A program made the position numbers and the translations under genes. DNA of 64,000 nucleotides from Larus michahellis (lineage: Eukaryota > Chordata > Aves > Charadriiformes > Laridae). The first letter of the stretch is position 1. The number at the start of each line of letters is the position of its first letter. This document shows positions 60,801 through 64,000 of this stretch, one piece after another. The stretch covers positions 81,438,666 through 81,502,665 of the forward strand of contig NC_133900.1 of the NCBI RefSeq assembly GCF_964199755.1. Reading direction: 5' to 3'. The notes beneath the pieces were generated by a model that saw only the letters and a list, made by a program, of their open reading frames with translations, was not told the origin of the DNA and made no database searches.

Positions 60801-63800
60801 AAAGATTATGGCAAAGATTAAACTAGGCTAGGCACTCAGTTTGTTCCAACTTCCCACCTCTCTCAGATGCAGGTTCAAAAATGTCAACCTGAACTGAACT
60901 AACAGATGATCATCAAGCACATTAGTTACAGCAAGAACCAAATTTGAGGCCCTGCACTGACCAGGAATAACTCCAAGAGGAGATCCTCAGACAGCACACC
61001 TGGATTCTTCCAGCCACCTGGAAAAGCTCCAGGACAGGTCCAGCACACCTAATTCCTGCAGGCTAACCATCAGGATTCCCTAAACGGCACCAGGAAAACA
61101 GCTTTCATTCAAAAGCAAGGGGTGGTCAAGGACGTAAAGCTACCTGAGACATCTGCGGTGTGTTCAGTGGTATGACTGCAACTGATGGAAATGTGCCTGG
61201 GCCAGCTTTACGTTACCCACGTGGGGTAACTCCCCGACCCTCCAAACAGCTTTTGCAGTCGGCGTTGAACGCTGCAGTGTAGCAGTTACACTGCTTATGT
61301 TAACAGAGCTGACTATACAAAATGAAGTCATGCTTACAGCCCCTAGTGCTCAACATATCCCAGACAGATGTTTGTCCCTTTTAGACTTTTTATTATTTTG
61401 AAATCTAAGCATCTGGAAAACCTTACTGAACAGTTTATGCAAAATGGTCTCTCCTGTGCCAGAAATCTTCTATATATAACAGAGAGAGATAGGGTTAAAC
61501 AGGCAATAAAAAAAACCCATACATACCCATATTGCCCTTGAAACACTCATGTCATACGCATACATTAGAAACTACATAGTCTTCTCTGTGCTTAAAACCT
61601 TACAAGGAAATTAGGTGCTTTTAACAGGCAAAACATCTAATCTGGCAGCAGAACCAGAACCAAACTCCCTTCCGCAGCTCCGGAGAAACCAAAGCTAAGC
61701 TGCGTGCTCAAAATCAGCTCAGGGCACTCCGCCCTCGTTCAGCCATACTGCCAATGGGTAGGTTTGGGTTAGCCTCAAAAAAACCAAACCATCCCAGCCT
61801 GACCTACACTGGAAAACAAAGCCATCGCTAACAACTTGTTTTCAGCTAGATCCTCTGGACTAATACTGAAAATGCTGTTGACTGGACATCATCACTGCCG
61901 CTTCAGATGGCATGAGGAATCCACCACCACGGTGGTGATATTTGCCCCTTTGTTCATAGGAAACTGGAAGCCCTGACACAGATAAGTCATCGTTTGCCAA
62001 AGCATTTATAGATGCCTAACTGCACAACAGATCTACCCAATCCGAAGGCTAACCGTTGGTCTCCTCACCCATCCCAGGACATCCCCCCATGAGTCAGTTT
62101 AGGGACCTAACCCAGCAGAAGGGTAGTCCTGCCAAAAAAACCTGAATACTTTATGCCAAACCCTGACTGGCTGCCCTGTTAGGACCAAGGAGGCCCTGCC
62201 TCGGAGCAAAGGTACGGAGGAGTAGGACCTCCTGCTCTGGGGGCCGCTAGTCATATGTAAGAACTGCATTGTAATATGGCTGCTCACCACAAAAATGATG
62301 GACACGGTCACCGACCCGACAGCAAGTCCATATGATAGCTGGAATTTTCAAAGGGCTTTAAAAAGGCTTACTAAATTCTGTCTGGTTTAATGGCATCTGG
62401 GTTCAGGTCTATCAGCACTGGTTTTAGCTACAAAGGGCAAGTTTTGCAAAAGCAAGCATAGTTTGTCATATCCGATAGACCAACGAGACTCGAACAAAGT
62501 AAGGACACGTAGCTGGAATAAACAAGGATATAAGTAGCAAGCGCACATTCCAAGAATGGGGTTAAAAATAGTGCTGTTCTGACAGAGACAGCACGTACCC
62601 ATTTTCATCAGTAGTACCAAGGATCTGTTAAAAACCATCACCAGCAATAACTAACTTTCTCAAGGAATATGGTCTTACTAGACATAAGATACTGACCATG
62701 CTAGTAAAAAACAACATGCAGGAGAAGACCGGCAGAATCCTGCATTTCTCCACCCACTGCTGGAGTATCTCCCCAAAACACAGATGACGCAGTCAGAAAG
62801 AATGGCTTCATATGAACGATGACCTACTGTATAGACTACAATTCCACTGATATTAAAATGTATCAGAAAACCATACCAATATTGTGAAATATTAATTTTG
62901 GAGAGAGGGAGAAAAATTTTGACAAACATCAGAACTTCCTGCTACTGCATTCCTACATGAAGCGTTTCTTTCTCTCCCTTCAAATTAGTTTGTTCTGAAA
63001 GGCTGCATTAGGTAGAGCAATATTTAAAACATTTAAACAGTCAAATTTGAAACAAAACAGTCTGATCCTGCTGGAATTAAGTATTTCATCTCATCTGAAA
63101 ATACTGGGTTCAGGGTTTTCTTCCACTTGAAATTTGACTACTTTGGAGCTCTGTTTCAAATCAGAAAACAATTTCCTTAGAGTCTGAAAACCTCCACAAA
63201 ATAGAGCTTCTGTCTACCAGTCAACTGTAGGTAAGCCTCAAGTTTTACAACATGAGTTTCAACATACATCCTCACAAGAATATCCAGTATCACGTATTTC
63301 CTCCTGCGAAACCTGAGAATCCTAACACATTAGTTTCAAATGAAAACTTCCATTCGGTCTGAGCAGGATTTGAACTTGAAGCGCTTTTGCCTTGTTCTGC
63401 GGCTCAGTCCCCGTTTTGTTAATTTATCTTGCAAATGCAATACTTGATTTGCATGTGTTTATAAATATGTATGTACAACTCAGAGAAGGAAAGCAGCAAC
63501 ACCATTACATCACCCTCAACACCTGCACCATGCTGACTGAAGCAGAGAAGACCGTCTATTGTTTCTTCTTCTTATTAACGTCTAGCTTCCCAGCCTTACA
63601 AACTCTTTATTTCTCTGCCAGTAACAGAAATCATGCTGGCTCTGTTTGACTTGTAATTTCCACTGTGACTGGAGAGGCAGGTCTTAAAAGGAAAAAAAAA
63701 ACAAAACCCCAAACCAAAAAACAGTGAAAATATCCATCAAATATTCTTACAATTTCTATAATGACATTTGCCCCAAGTGCCCATTTGCGTGGAAAATGTT

Positions 63801-64000
63801 TAAATTGTTCCATTTAAAAAAAGTCCACAGTCCTAAGGGAGCTTTTAGAGTTATATACAAAACATTTTCATGCAGATTGAGGGCATTAAGCACTTCATGC
63901 ACGCAAAAAAAAAAAAAAAAAGAGCTTGAAGAAATGTTTCAAAAAGAAAGCAGGAACATTTTAAGTCTGAGACCGAGATCTCGTCCATCACAGTCACAGA

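Larger units (their letters stand above)
38709..64000 (-). other. STOX2: STOX2 intron 1 (3' portion, at least 25 kb)
   Basis: It runs from the exon 2 acceptor to the window edge. It is AT-rich, with simple A-runs (for example 45783-45802), a 16-base G-run at 48300-48315, a CR1 tail at 56826-56998 and a CpG island at about 57290-57930. No further coding exon could be supported on either strand; the longest open frames outside the island are under 160 codons and show no family resemblance. First exons outside the window are expected. Confidence 0.8.

Noticed and set aside
38709..64000. STOX2 first coding exon, tRNA genes or microRNA hairpins in intron 1
   Set aside because: Looked for by eye on both strands; nothing convincing. 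A tRNA or covariance-model scan would be needed to exclude small RNAs.
1..64000. A novel multi-gene or defence-like system
   Set aside because: The window has only two vertebrate genes plus transposon remnants; no cluster of unknown intact genes is present.

Overview
The window is vertebrate nuclear DNA, almost certainly from a bird. The evidence is nine truncated CR1 LINE fragments with the avian 3' end (tail octamers of the ATTCTRTG type), one avian ERVL-type solo LTR, short introns, and two vertebrate genes whose exons can be read with canonical splice sites. There are no bacterial-type operons, CRISPR arrays or plasmid features. The species or order cannot be fixed from the sequence.

Layout. 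Positions 1-511 hold the end of the last intron and the final coding exon of ENPP6 (+ strand), a GPI-anchored choline phosphodiesterase. Its 3' UTR follows, with candidate poly(A) signals near 1.7, 2.1, 2.2 and 2.8 kb. From about 3.9 to 16.8 kb lies a GC-rich intergenic stretch. It holds six CR1 fragments (two of them a closely related inverted pair of about 0.85 kb), an ERVL-type solo LTR at 7792-8365, several microsatellites and a 611-bp uninterrupted purine tract at 16160-16770. From about 18.3 kb the DNA turns AT-rich and poor in repeats, and this is read as the long 3' UTR of STOX2.

STOX2 (storkhead-box 2, a winged-helix regulator) occupies the rest of the window on the - strand. Three coding exons are present: terminal exon 23909-24104, large exon 29086-31348 and winged-helix exon 38556-38708. 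Phases are compatible (1, 1, 2) and together they encode about 870 residues. The first coding exon (about 55 residues in the human protein, from memory) is not found and should lie beyond 64000. Everything from 38709 to 64000 is therefore intron 1. That intron is mostly featureless apart from one CR1 tail and a strong CpG island at about 57.3-57.9 kb with Sp1-type GC boxes and an RFX X-box, which could be an alternative or bidirectional promoter.

The two genes are convergent (stop codons 23.4 kb apart), matching the tail-to-tail STOX2-ENPP6 order on human 4q35.1. They are not known to work together: one acts in transcriptional control, the other at the cell surface in choline and lipid metabolism. 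I found no new multi-gene system. The most useful loose ends are a CpG-rich segment of unknown origin at about 2.58-3.06 kb, the intronic CpG island, the charged tail after the ENPP6 GPI signal, and the purine tract.
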